Below are positions 52,517 through 64,000 of a DNA stretch of 64,000 bases, piece by piece. Within the stretch, counting starts at the first letter, position 1; each line of letters begins with the position of its first letter. The stretch lies in the NCBI RefSeq assembly GCF_000247815.1, contig NC_021674.1, positions 33,095,462 to 33,159,461 of the forward strand, written 5' to 3'. The DNA comes from Ficedula albicollis (lineage: Eukaryota > Chordata > Aves > Passeriformes > Muscicapidae). The translations under genes and the position numbers were made by a program. The notes under the pieces were generated by a model. That model saw nothing but the letters and a program-made list of their open reading frames with translations. It did no database searches and was not told the DNA's origin.

Positions 52517-53718
52517 TCTTGTTAGGTGACTGCTGCCATTTTGGATGGCTATGTGCTGTGCAGTGACATTATAATCAGTGGCATTTATTGGTTTTGTGCT
52601 ACTCATGATTGCAGTCTGTCAGGGCTGAAACCAGGACACAGTTCTTTGGGAGCTCCTTTGCCTGGAATCATCTATGTGTGTGTAAAAATCAAGTGTGTGA
52701 AGTCTTGTGTGTCCATTTGCAGGTGCTGTGTCTGTTCTCCTCACACCCATCTCAGTGCAGGGAGCCTCATGGCGATGAGGATGTTGTTTGCAGGAAGCCT
52801 CTGGCTGCTGTGAATCTGAGTGTTCATGCTCCCAGGGACTGCCACCTTCTTCCCAGCAGGGTCAGGGATAGTCCAGGCAGGGACATAATGCTTCTGTGCC
52901 ACTGTAGCACAACTCATCTGATCTCTGGTGGTATCACAACCACATATGTTAGGTGTACTCTGAAAATTGGAATGGCTTTTTTCATCCTCCCAAAAAAATT
53001 CATAGTTCCTCTGGAAACACTATTGTATCAAACCCACTCATAAAAGAGTATAAATAAATTTTTAATTCCATTGGCAGGTTCCATCCACCAACAATGCTTC
53101 ACTGTGGAGCAATACCTGATTCTTTTAAGGAATCTGAGCATCACACTAATAGCTGATAGCTAATCATAAGGAAAACTGCTGCTCCTAAGCATATTCCACC
53201 CGTGGAAGAGCAGAGAGCAACTGAAGAGAGTAGCACCAGACCTTTTCAACAGGCAACATTTAACTGTTGGCTATGAATAAAGAATGTTGCAGGCTGTGTA
53301 TGAAATTATAGTAAGCTAATATTAAACTCTAACAGTAGTAGTGTGGGTATGTGAGAGTCATTTTGGCCAGCAATTACTCATCTATTTTATGCATTAAACA
53401 GCTATGTTATCTCTCTATTGGAACTATACTTCAATCCGGAACAAACATAACTTTCTTAATGATTTTGTGTTCATATTCATATGGATATGAGTGTTACCAG
53501 TGTATTGTTTCACTTTAATAATCTCTCAGAAATAAAAAATACCAAATGTTTCCTACTAATATCTGATCCGTAATTCATATTAGCTAATGAATTCTGTAGT
53601 CTTCTCTGTATATTATCCATTAATTGTGCCACTAACTGAAACTTCTTAAAAGCTCCTTTTTAGGACTCCATAATTTGAAAGTACTTCATCATTTCACCAG
53701 AAGCCAACTAAAAAATGT

Positions 53719-53742
53719 TACCAATGATTATTGTCATTGGTA
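53719..53742. other. Small perfect inverted repeat (9-bp arms)
   Basis: TACCAATGA (53719-53727) and TCATTGGTA (53734-53742) are exact complements around TTATTG. The inverted CCAAT boxes make it a palindromic CCAAT pair. It is probably unremarkable in AT-rich DNA. Confidence 0.45.
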
Positions 53743-56700
53743 TTGACATTGGTATTCATGAAATAAATAAATACAAAGAGACTTATCTAACAAAGAGTTA
53801 AGTATTCTATGATGACATTGTGAGTTATAGGCTGCTCATATGATCTTTCACTGCACTTTGCAATACCTGAATGTGTGAGTAAATTCTCCTTGGTTAACCT
53901 CATAGTATGCAATAGGCCTGTCTGTACAGTGCTTTTTTCCTTCTGGCTCCTTTATTATAGTGAAGGAACATCTTCTAACCCTGTGGTCTGATTATGCTCA
54001 TATTGAAACATTTCTGGCAGTTACATTTGAAAACCTTTGCATATTTATGTACTGAATATTCTTTTGGGAGATTTAAAAATTTGGGCAGAGTGGCAGATCT
54101 TCACTCTTCTTGCTGTGCAGGTTCCAAGAAGGGCAGTCATAAGGGATTTTTGCTCCTTCCTCAACAGGAAGAAAAGAAACTCTACTGCCATATTTAGGAA
54201 AAAAAGTCCAGTTTTTGGCATATTAAAGGCCTATTGTCTTGAGGTCAGGGCTAGATGAGTGTTGAGAACACGCTCAACATAATGTGCACTGCCTTTTTCC
54301 AAGTTTTGAATTGCACAAGTACAGACCAGTAATGGATGTGTTTGAGTGGTTGTTTTAGAGATAATTCAGGGGGTTTTAGGCAACAATGTGTGATCATGTC
54401 TATTTTTGACTCATTCAGTGTCGGAAACAGTGAGCACAGGAAACAATATTGGTATTGTTGGGTGAATATCATGGTCTTCAGAAAAGAAACTCCAGCCCAG
54501 TGGGACTGCAGGAGATGAGATAACCCCTAAATGTGATCATGTTCTTATTTTCAGCTATTTTTGTCATTGCTCTCAATTTTTTAATATTAGTTATTAAATA
54601 TAGGACTTTTGTATCCCAGGAACAGAGTACAGATCAGACACCTTTTCATACCTACATCTTTCCATCTATAATGTTTTGCTCTCATTAACAAGTGGTAACA
54701 TTATGAAACATGGTGTTCTTTTCTTTCTGCATCTCCAATGTATCTCAGAAATAACTTTGATTTATTGTAGAGTTCTGGCAAGCAGGACTCTGTGAACTGT
54801 GAAGCAGTCATTGCCACTGCTGCAGTATCTTTAGTTTCCCAAACACTTCAATAATCTCAGGCAGGTGGGGGAGAAGGAGGCAGGCAGAATCGTAAGCCAC
54901 ATTCCTGATTCTGGGACATTCCAGGGGCCCAGCCTCCCATGTTAAATGTTCAGGAGGCTTAACTGGCAGCAGGCACCCCAGGATGCCTGACACTCTCCAC
55001 AAGACACAGTGGACCATGCTGTGACCCCAGCTGTGGCAGGTCCCCTCTCCTAGCGGCAATCCTTATCAAGCCCCTGCTGCAGGAGACCCACAGGAAATAG
55101 AGTCTTGACTGCTGCCTCAGTCTTGACTGTGCTCCTAAACATTCTCTCATACTATATGTGATGCTCTTTTTTACATTGTGGAAGAGACAAGATGTGCGAA
55201 GCATTCACCCTTTCCTGTTTTCATTTGCTGGGTCTGGAATGGAATGATATGTTCTGCTGTCCTAATTGATTAAATGGCATCTATCATAACATAAAGAGAT
55301 CAAACAGAATTATTTTTTCTCCCATGTTACCATTTAGAGCTCTCAATTCTTTGCGGATCATTAGCATATAATTTTCAGATGAGCTGGCCAGTAGGTCCCT
55401 AAATAAAAATTAGTAGAAAAGATTAGCTAGGAAAGCTAGACTGGTAATGAGCTGTTGTACTACAGTAATGTGATAGGTTTATAGTTCATATCTAGCCCTA
55501 ATCAGTGCTAAGTGCAAGTTGTCAGCATTTGATAGCTAATTGGTGTTTCTTGGAATTACAGTGCAACAAAATCACTGAAATGAAAATAAAGCTTTTCTTT
55601 ATATACGACAAGTTAAAGGTTAATTGTAAATGCTTGGGTCAAATACACCTCTTAGCTACACTTTATGCAAATCAGCTGTGCTGAGGGAAGGTTCATGGGT
55701 TGTCAAAACTTCTCTGGTCCCTTTTGGGTAATTATTATTTTTTAAAAATTTGTACAGTAGTGGCTTTGGAAACAGAAAAGGCCCTTTAAGCCCTTTGCAT
55801 GTATTTAATGTGTCACACAACACACAAAAAATCCCTTAAACCTGAACTACTGAAGAATATTAACAATGCAATGACAACTCGAACTCTCGTAGCAGTTGTT
55901 TTCTTAATGATTTTGTTTACTCTCTGTTCATTTTAGAACTGCTGTCCTCCCACAGAATTAATTGGATATAAAGTCATAACATGGATCTGAAAATTATAAG
56001 GCAGGAGTAATCTAAGCCACTGGATAGGAAAGACTTAAAAGCGTGGCTAACTTGTCATCTGTGAGCTGAGATTTTTTTCATTGCACAGCTATTAATAGGT
56101 GGCTCTAATCACTCTCGTAGTGCTAATACGGGAAATGTCCCGTCTGTCCTCAGTAGCTGGTGGTGGGAATGACTGCTATGCACAATGTTGTGCTTCCAAA
56201 TTGTGAACCCAGACAAACTCTGTGAGCAGAACTTCCTCTGACATGTGTGCTCTGAGAGAATTTTAGCTATCTCTTGAGAGGCTAAAGCATACATGGTCTC
56301 ACAATCTCATCGCTAGTCATCCAAATACATTTTTTAATTGGCTCTTAAACTGGCCATTTCAAATCAGATTTAATACAGGCACAGGCCTGTAGATGTGACA
56401 TCTGTGCAAGACTTGAGACTGAGAGAGGGGTGGGGCACAAGCAGGCTGGGCCATGAAGGTGTGATGACTCTGCTCTGCTGCCTGCTGGTTTGCCAGCCAG
56501 CTGAGCCAAATGCCAGCCAGCATCCATGAAGCAGCCAGAAGAGAGGACAGAGCTGCAACTGAAGGAGGTGAGTTAGGTGGGATGTGGCAAGGTGGGGTTG
56601 CGAGAACAGCCAAAGTATGGAAAATGGGGTAACACAGGACACAAACTCAGAGAAACTAGCCTTCATTACTTCCTCTGTTCCTCTTGTTCATTTATCCAGA

Positions 56701-57289
56701 TCCTCTCAATTTGAAATGTAATTACATGAATATATTTTCCCACTGAGTAAAATTCATAGAGTCAGCAGACAAACTTCTCTCTAAATGATTTGCTCATCAG
56801 TGTGTGGAGGAGGAGAGGGAAGAGTAGAGAAAAGAGAGGATTTCAAATGAGTTCACTGCTAAACCATCTGAATTAAATGATCAATTTTTGTTAGTGCAAT
56901 AGCTGCAAAAGTTAATATTGAGATGTTAAGAAAGTCTTGATGCAACAATAATTCGGTATTATCGCTCAGATGTGAGAGGAACAAAACCTGAAACCCTGAG
57001 TTGAAACTGACTTTAAAGTAAATCCAGACAACAAATACTGCCTTCTCAGATGGTGAATCTTGAAATATCTTGACTATTCCCAAGACCAGGAAATCTGGAA
57101 CACATGTCTGTGCATTTAAATTCAACCCTGCTTTCAAGATGGGGATACGTTTGGATACTACCTTCGGCACACAGCCCTCGCCCTCTGTTCTGTGCAGATG
57201 TGGTGCCTAATGTCTACATGAAAGAAATTTAATCTGTCTAGATCTGAGTACATGCTTGAATTGGTGTCCCCTGAGAATGTACTAGTTCA

Positions 57290-57720
57290 GCTGAAGAAGG
57301 CAAGGAGCAGTAAGATGCATCAAGTAGTGAAGACTGCAGAGACAACTGTAGCTGGCATCAAAGTGGGAGCTATCAAACTAGAGGGAAGGCTACGAGGGAA
57401 GTTCTTCAAGGAGCAGTTTTAGGAGAGGTTTTATTTGGTGTTATTACCAGCAGCCTTGGCACACGAAGCGGGAGCATGCTAATCATAGTGGCTGCTTCCA
57501 CAAAGCTGAGAGCCATCATCTGTACAGAGGCAGATCAGAACATCAGATGGGAGCAGCTGTGGGACCTCGAGGGCTCCAGTAATACAAATGGCACTGATGC
57601 AAGGTCCCTGATGGACTGCTAATAATTTCTGATGCAATCTGGGAGCTCATCAGCTAGAAAGGGGATGGGGGTGTGTGCTGACTTAAGCATGTTGGCTGAT
57701 GATCACAGGTGTCCACAGCT
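57290..57720 (+). mobile_element. Old CR1-like LINE fragment (ORF2 C-terminal region), decayed
   Basis: The sense strand resembles the part of CR1 ORF2 that encodes the DDTKLGG...DLE.WS..NGM... region. Translating in pieces gives TKLRAIICTEADQN, then LWDLEGSSNTNG, then CTGGGAGCTCATCAG-type sequence and GATCACAGG. Stops and frame changes interrupt it throughout. It is an inactive remnant, 5' truncated, and the boundaries are approximate. The match is from memory of the family, not an alignment. Confidence 0.6.
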
Positions 57721-58479
57721 AAATTAACAGTGAAAAGGTAATGAAATCTGAGGAGATACTAGGAATGACAGCAGAAAAATAGTAATAGTTATGCAAGGAG
57801 CTAGCAGTTCCTCTCCTGGGTGCACTGCTGTTCTCCCATATAGATGAAGGATGAATTGAGACTGAAGCAAGTACAAGGAAGTCTGGCAAGGGGGGTTTTT
57901 CACATGAGAGAAAATGAAATTAATTTGGCTTGCATACCCAAATAGAGTTAAGGGATAGAGAGCATGTGTCTGTACATGTGGCCAGAAGCATTCCCATCCC
58001 TGGGGAGGGAGAGCAATGGAAACCAAAGAGCATGAGCAAATAGAAAAATAGTTGGCATGCCACTACTAAATGGAAATGTGTGGGGGCAGTTTTACAAAGC
58101 CATAATATTTTTAAGGATGGGTTTTCTAAATGCTTAAGGAGGATTATATTGTTCTCTGTACTGGGTAGGGGCAGGAGCTAAAAATTCAGTTTCTTCTCAC
58201 CCCATGCATCACCTGTGCTTTGATGTTATCCCATGGGGCTTAGGCTCACGGGACCAAGCAATGCATTTCTTTCCTCCTTCTCCCTCTATGGTGGTTGTCC
58301 ATGTGCTGTCTTTACCAGGATGATTGTCTTTCCTCCTGGCCTCTCTATGTCTCCAGATGTATTAGCCAGGGTTGGGTTGACTGAATGCTGAGGAGCTGTG
58401 TCCTTAGGAGCTCACAGCAGGCATGCAGAGGGGATGCAGGAAGGAGGCTGCAGGTGGCTGTAAACCTTTAAAAGCCAGT

Positions 58480-58710
58480 TTTAAGAATGTAAGAATGGCT
58501 GTACTGATTCAGGCCAAATGTCCTTATAGCATCCTGTCTGTCTAAACTCAACAGCAGATGCCAAGGATAGAGTGTAAGGCTAAAATAAGTACTTTGCCAA
58601 AGAGTACTCAAGCCTCAACTATTTTCAGCTGTGGGAATATCAGCAGCGGCTTTGTAAACAGAAGTAGGACCTTCCAGGCACATTGCAATTGATTCCAATC
58701 TGAGGCTTTT
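58480..58710 (+). mobile_element. Ancient amniote interspersed repeat (CR1-related?), decayed
   Basis: The start AAGAATGGCTGTACTGATTCAGGCCAAATG, the CATCCTGTCTGTC that follows and the later AGATGCCAAGGATAGAGTGTAAG resemble a repeat common in reptile and bird genomes. That repeat's consensus runs AAGAACGGCCATACTGGGTCAGACCAA, then CCAGTATCCTGTCT. The family assignment is uncertain, but it is a dispersed repeat and not unique intron. No coding potential. Confidence 0.55.
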
Positions 58711-61700
58711 TAAAGATAGTTAAAGTTTGAAAGGATCTTTTTATGAAAGACTGGTTCAGCTTACCTATGAAATTTTGTTTTAGTGCTTCTTGTATTTTGA
58801 ACAGCTAACTTTAAGAGAGATCTTTTTTGTGATTTAAAATGAAATACATACAACCTTTAGTATCATATATTGCTTTCTGCCACTCACAGCTCTGTTCTGA
58901 CTATCAGCCTTGTGGAGAGGCAGCTGTTAACATGGAAATATTCAAATTTATAGTTGTTTTTCGGAGCAGAATAGATAGAATACTGGGCTCTAAAGCATGT
59001 AACAATTGCTAACCAGCAAGTTTCAAAGAGTTCATTTCCTTTGCTGTGGCAGGCTATGAGAAGATCTCTGAAGTGTCAGATATACAAGAGGCTATTGAGA
59101 ATCTTGTCTAATCAATGTTACTACAGTGGGCAAAATAAATCTATTTAAAGGGGGAGTGAAACTTCAGATAACATGAAAAATGCATGTGCATCACTTTAAA
59201 TTTAAAATTGCTGCATGGATGAAGACAAATGTATTGATACAGCCTATCTCCAGTTGATTTAGATAGCAAATATATACATTAAAAATATTTATATACCAAT
59301 TTTGTTACTTTTACTTACAGTACATTGCACTTGCATAGCCTGGAGTCCCTCAGGTTTTTTTTAGGCTCCTCTGTGAATGAAGTATGATGGAATGTGAGAG
59401 ATATTCAAGAATAAAAACATTTAGTTTCCTTATGCTTGTGTTTATAGATGACAGAATTCCCACTGCCCTGCACCAGCTGCTAGATTTGGTCCTGTGCTGC
59501 CAAAACTGTCATCATAAACCTGCCTGTGGTTCCACAGTTTAATTTCACTGCCATGTATTTGACGTCAGAAGGGACTGGTTTAGTCTTTGTCTCATGTATC
59601 CTGTCACTAAATCTGTAAAAACCCAGTTCAGATGCTGATGGAGCTTATGGGAGCTTTTCAGGAGATTTCAGTGACAGCTGGGTTTGGACCACAGTGCCAG
59701 TAGATGTCAGTTAATAAAATCCTGATTTTGGGGGCTGGTTTGTGGATTTAACCAAAACACAGGCACAGGCAGGGATTTTTTATCTATGACCTTTATTTGC
59801 CATGCAAGTCACCATCTTCACTGCAATTGCTCAGCCTGTCTCATCACATCTCTAAATCAGCCAGTTGTGTGAGTAGCTCAGCCCATCTGTGGATGAAAGT
59901 TTTGGCTGTCTGATAGCCATTCATTTTTATGTGAAAGCAGTTCCTGCTGTCTCTCCACTTCCTAACAAGGTCACCCCACCCCTATTGACTGTTGGCAGTA
60001 CAAATATAGAGGCCAAGGATTTGCAGGCCAGAGAGTGCTCTGTTCATTTGATTCTGCAAGCATCGTTGCAGGTGTCTAAGAAACTTATTTTGACCCTTGA
60101 GTAAATTGTAGAGTAAAGTAAATAGAGACCTTGAAGTGCAATCAGCTTCCAGACCTAGGTTTTTAAAGAAATAGGTGTAATGGAGAAAGTCAGCTTTCTT
60201 ACTCTTCTCTAAAGAAAAGGAACAGGTGAAGTTAGCTAGCTAAGTCCATACTTACCCCTGTTACTTATCCTGATTTTAGAGAGTTATGCATGTTGTCTGG
60301 GATCTTTGTGTATTCCCTGTACATGCATTGGCATGTATTATTCTTAAATGGAAATCATGGGTATTTAATTTGTATATGGTTTGGAGCTGAACAACTGAGT
60401 CCAGTGTGTGTCTGCTGGAAATGGTAGATGACATAAAAAATTCCTCCTTTTTGGAACTTGCTTCACCTGCTTAATTCCCACCCTAGTTGGCAGATGGCTT
60501 GGCTGCTGCAAAGTTCATCTTCCTTGACAACAGACAGGGATTGCTTCTTTTATCAGGTTTTAGCAGTTTCATGCATCTCTGTGAAGCAATTTGGAACTGT
60601 ATGTGAAAAGGAAATTTAAAAGGTGTGACACTGATTACCAGAAAAGGAAGCATGACTTGGGGCTTCTGACTGTATATTTTGCTTTCATGTTGATAGTTTC
60701 ATGTTTTCACTGCTTTACATTGGGTTTTGGCAGTTTTTAGTGAGGACCCAGTATCATGTATTATGTGCCTTTTTTTTTTTTGCTGTTGAACTAAATGAAC
60801 AGTTTTGTGAGCACCAGCATCAAGAACATAATGTTTCTAACAACTTGTCTCTCAGTCTGGCATCCAAAAGTGTGTAAATATGGGCCAAAAATATTCCTGT
60901 GTTTGGGAATTTCTCTCATCTATGTGCTTTCTCTGGTGTGTTCAAGAATAGAATTGAAGGCATTTATGTCATTTCTGTGGGAGCACAAATAAGATTTCTC
61001 TCCATCCACCCAGCTGGTAATCCTTCCAGCATTTATAGAGACTTATTATCTTCAAACTTTGCATATTATTTTCTCAAACTTTTTTTCCAATTTGCCAAAA
61101 GCCTAGAAGTTTATTGCTGAAGGTGATAAGGCAACCTTGTGTGCAGGTGCATAGGCAGTATGAACTCTTGAGCCTAACTTTCTTTGGGGAATATATCTAA
61201 TGAGCGGCATACATGAACTGTAAAATTTCCATATCATTAATGAAAACCAAAGTCTGCCTTCTTTCTTCTTTTTTTTTCCCTTTCCACATGGGACTATGTG
61301 CACTTTCACTGCCCTCTGCTATAACGCTGTGGGCTGAAGGCTCTTGGAGGTTGACATATAAAATCTTACTTATCAAAATGTGAAGTATTTTGCTTAGTGA
61401 CCTTCCCAGTTTCCTGGAGATGTTATCTATTTACACAAGGAGCAGTGCCAAGTGGAGTGGTTTCTAAAACTGAACAGCAGTCAATTTATTTTCAGGTACC
61501 ACTCCATTTGGGATTGCAATTAGAATAACTAGAGCTGCTCTCCAGCACAGGAAACTGGGAAGGTCATGCTGCCAAATTGTTGGCGTCTTGATGAAGGAGT
61601 GTAAACTGCTGTCGCTAGTGCAGATCAAATGAGCCTAAGCAGAATGAAGTAATTATGAGAGCCTCCCAAAAGATCATGAATATTCATGTATCAATTACAA

Positions 61701-63124
61701 ATATTTGCAGTTGGTTTTCATTTGAGGAAACAGCCCTGGTGTTCCACCCCTGGGTACATGTGGATCTGAGCCCTCCTTGGGGCTGGTGTGAAGGTGCTTT
61801 CCAGAATTGTCCTCAGCAGATTGTCAGGGAGTGTTTCTGCATGCTTTTCCTTGCTATGTGTTTGCCCCTGTGACTGCCCTAGAGGCACAGGCACTGTTCA
61901 GCTGCATTCCAACCTTTCCCTTCCCAGCCCTCCTGCTGCACTGTCAGGGCACAGGCAGCCTGGAGGAGAGGCAGGCAGGCTCCTAAGCTGCTCCAGTTGG
62001 TATTCCATAGCAGCTATGTTGTCTTCTCATATAAAGTAACTAAACCATACATATAAGCTGAGCCAAACCTGTGGTTGCCATAATACTTCCAAGTAAGGGA
62101 GCCAAGAAAGGAGGAACATGAGGAGAGAGAAGACATTTTCCTTCCCTTTATTAGTGTATCACGATAGAAGTTAGCCTAGCCAAATGCAGAGTCCCTATTA
62201 TTTAAAATCTGGATCATTACTGGTTTTAACTCCAGGATTTTTTTCTCCTGTAAATCACAGTCTACTTATTGAGCATGTTTCCTTAACAAGTGGCATTGCT
62301 GATTTTGGGGAATCCGGCTTTAGTTTTAACATAGACTTGCTGAGCCTAATTAGCTCCCTGGATTAATTGAGTTTCTGTTTTTCAGCTAGCATTTATTAGG
62401 AGCTGGCACTGTAATGAGACAGACCACCACGATGCTTTTCATTTTGCTTATCTTTGAGTTTTGTTTGGATGTTTTAAATGGCTGCTTGTGAACGGTATTT
62501 GTTTCTGTGCTGAGATTCAAAGTACAGAGGGGAGAAGGATCTTTTTTTTCCATTTTCAGGGTAGTTTTCTCTCTGAAATAATTACTGGCCCTCAGCAGAC
62601 CTGTGCTCCTAAACCACCTCCCCTCTCCCACCCCAAAACTTGCACTTGCTGTGACTTTAAGCTATGTCTGGACCTCTGAGCTCTCATAAGAGTAACATAC
62701 TGAGCTGTAAGGGTATATGTCTTCTGTTTGGTAATGCCAGAGCTGGGGCAAAGGCTGAGAGGAACTTCTTTCTCTTGTTCGTTGGATTTTTTTAATGAAG
62801 CTTATGTGACTCCTTCTCCACTGCTGGCACAAGGCAGGAATGAGAAGATGGAGGAAATGTGTGTCTTTAGAGCTAGGGTGGTGGTGCCCAGCTTAGAGCT
62901 GGGCTGGCACTGTCAGAAGCCATGCGGACTTCAGTGTGTAAAGGTAAAAGTGGAGTTGAGTGGTAGCAATGGCTTTACTGGGGAGAGTTCTATTGTGATA
63001 GCAGTCAGCAAGACCTTGAAAACATGGGGGACTTCTGTGTAATTTATGAATAACAGGGTACTCTTGTCAGTTTTGTGGACTGTTTAAGCTTCATCACCTG
63101 TAGAGCAACTTTTATACAAAAGTT

Positions 63125-63440
63125 ACAGCTCTTGAATGAGCCCTTTTTATGGTGAGAGGGGTAGTTCCCTGGCTCTTGGGAGAAGAGGCCAACCCCCATC
63201 TTGCTACATGCTTTCAGATGGTTGTAGAGAATCTACAGTGAGATCTCACCCCAGCCTCCTTTTCTCCAGTCTGAAAAACCACAGTTGCCTCAGCCACTCC
63301 TCATGAGATTTGTGCTCCAAACCCTTCCCCAGCTCCGTTGTCCTTCTCTGGACATGCTCAAGCACCTCAATGTCTTTCTGCAGTGAGGGGCCCAAAACTG
63401 AACTCATTTGTGGTGCAGCCTCACCAATGGGTTTTGTCCT
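63125..63440 (-). mobile_element. CR1 LINE 3' end, 5' truncated, antisense to KIF26B
   Basis: On the - strand the sequence encodes the hallmark C-terminal CR1 reverse-transcriptase tail. [20 protein letters not shown] is followed by [23 protein letters not shown], and a MGVGLFSQ-type segment lies further downstream. Full-length avian CR1 is several kb and most copies are 5' truncated, as here. The upstream part has drifted out of frame (the equivalent of the RPHLEYCVQFWAP segment is disrupted). It is not mobile. This is a strong indicator of a bird or close reptilian source. Confidence 0.88.
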
Positions 63441-64000
63441 TCTGTCATTGATTTGTTTTTCTGCCTTTGGTAAAAAGAAAGAAAAGATGCTCTTTTGGGC
63501 ATCTGCCACATGCTCACGAGTTGTCACAAGCACAAAGATTGTTCAGCAATATGAAATTTACTCTTAGACAGCAATTGCAGGGGGAACCCCCTACATTTTA
63601 AATGCATTTTATATTAGTAAAATTTAAGGCAAGTCCCATACTTGGCTGCAGCAACCTTTCTCCTGCTCTTGACCTCTTGACTGCTGTAGTGTCACATCCC
63701 TTCCCGATGTCAAGTTCCCCAGTACTGAACCTGAGCCCAGTGTCCCCTCAGTGTGGTCCTTTCAGCTGGCTCCCCCTCTGCCATGAGCACAGTGTTCTGT
63801 GCTAGTGCACCTCATACAAGATACACTAACTGCAGTGGCAGTGGAAATTTCCACTCTGCTTCATTTTCCCTCCCAGGCTAGTCAGTTTCCTCCTGGAACA
63901 AGTCCATTGTCTCCCCAGTGCCTCGTTTCACCAGGTGAAGAATGCCCCAGGTTAAAGGTCCAACACGTTACCCATCTTTCTTGCACTGCCTCATTTTGTT

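Larger units (their letters stand above)
40212..64000 (+). other. KIF26B: KIF26B intron downstream of the last motor exon seen (partial)
   Basis: At least 23.8 kb of intron starting with consensus donor GTAAGT. Recognisable content is listed separately: duplications at 41646-43878, 44535-46749 and 52413-52516, an RFX-like site, CR1-related fragments at 57290-57720, 58480-58710 and 63125-63440, and minor hairpins. In the intervals 46750-52412, 52517-57289, 58711-63124 and 63441-64000 I see no gene, RNA gene or recognisable element, only AT-rich intronic DNA with moderately GC-richer patches around 54800-55120, 56400-56620 and 61860-62000. Confidence 0.8.

Noticed and set aside
59053..59113. 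Possible exon after GTGGCAG encoding GYEKISEVSDIQEAIENLV then a stop
   Set aside because: It has an acceptor-like AG and a protein-like start, but only about 19 codons, no match to KIF26B as known and no supporting context. Probably chance.

Overview
This window is vertebrate nuclear DNA, almost certainly from a bird. It is AT-rich, CpG-poor and intron-dominated, with five spliced exons of one conserved animal gene and a CR1 LINE fragment of the kind common in avian genomes. There are no operons, prokaryotic genes, CRISPR arrays or recognisable tRNA/rRNA genes. Nearly all open reading frames longer than 60 codons are chance frames in introns.

The only gene I can support is KIF26B, on the + strand. 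Five consecutive internal exons (28168-28374, 29999-30092, 32578-32840, 35923-36106, 40052-40211) have GT/AG borders and compatible phases. Together they encode about 302 continuous residues of the divergent kinesin-11 motor domain. The nucleotide-binding motifs are altered in the way typical of KIF26-type kinesins: GHAKLGKS in the P-loop position, RNSH in the switch I position and LIDLGSC in the switch II position. The motor domain is incomplete. The sequence stops inside the lysine codon of HIPYK, and I find no following exon before the window ends, so the next intron is at least 23.8 kb. The upstream intron is at least 28.1 kb.

Layout: 1-28167 is upstream intron with several local duplications and a 452-base G homopolymer. 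28168-40211 holds the five exons. 40212-64000 is downstream intron with two duplications of about 1.1 kb, two old CR1-like fragments (57290-57720, 58480-58710) and a clearer antisense CR1 3' end (63125-63440).

The most striking property is an unusual density of head-to-tail direct duplications, from 15 bp to about 1.2 kb, at more than twelve places. Together with the homopolymer they add roughly 6 kb. Two of them carry a single N (16722, 42839) with the same sequence on both sides. Copies differ by occasional SNPs, and some junctions carry extra partial copies. I read this mainly as false duplication during assembly (unmerged contig or haplotype overlaps), not biology. One duplication falls on KIF26B exon 2 and could corrupt gene models. 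I found no convincing novel biological system. The best biological leads are an antisense, coding-looking open frame of unknown identity (14460-14813), three strong hairpins (13351-13397, 34149-34182, 38835-38896) and a perfect RFX X-box (44882-44894).
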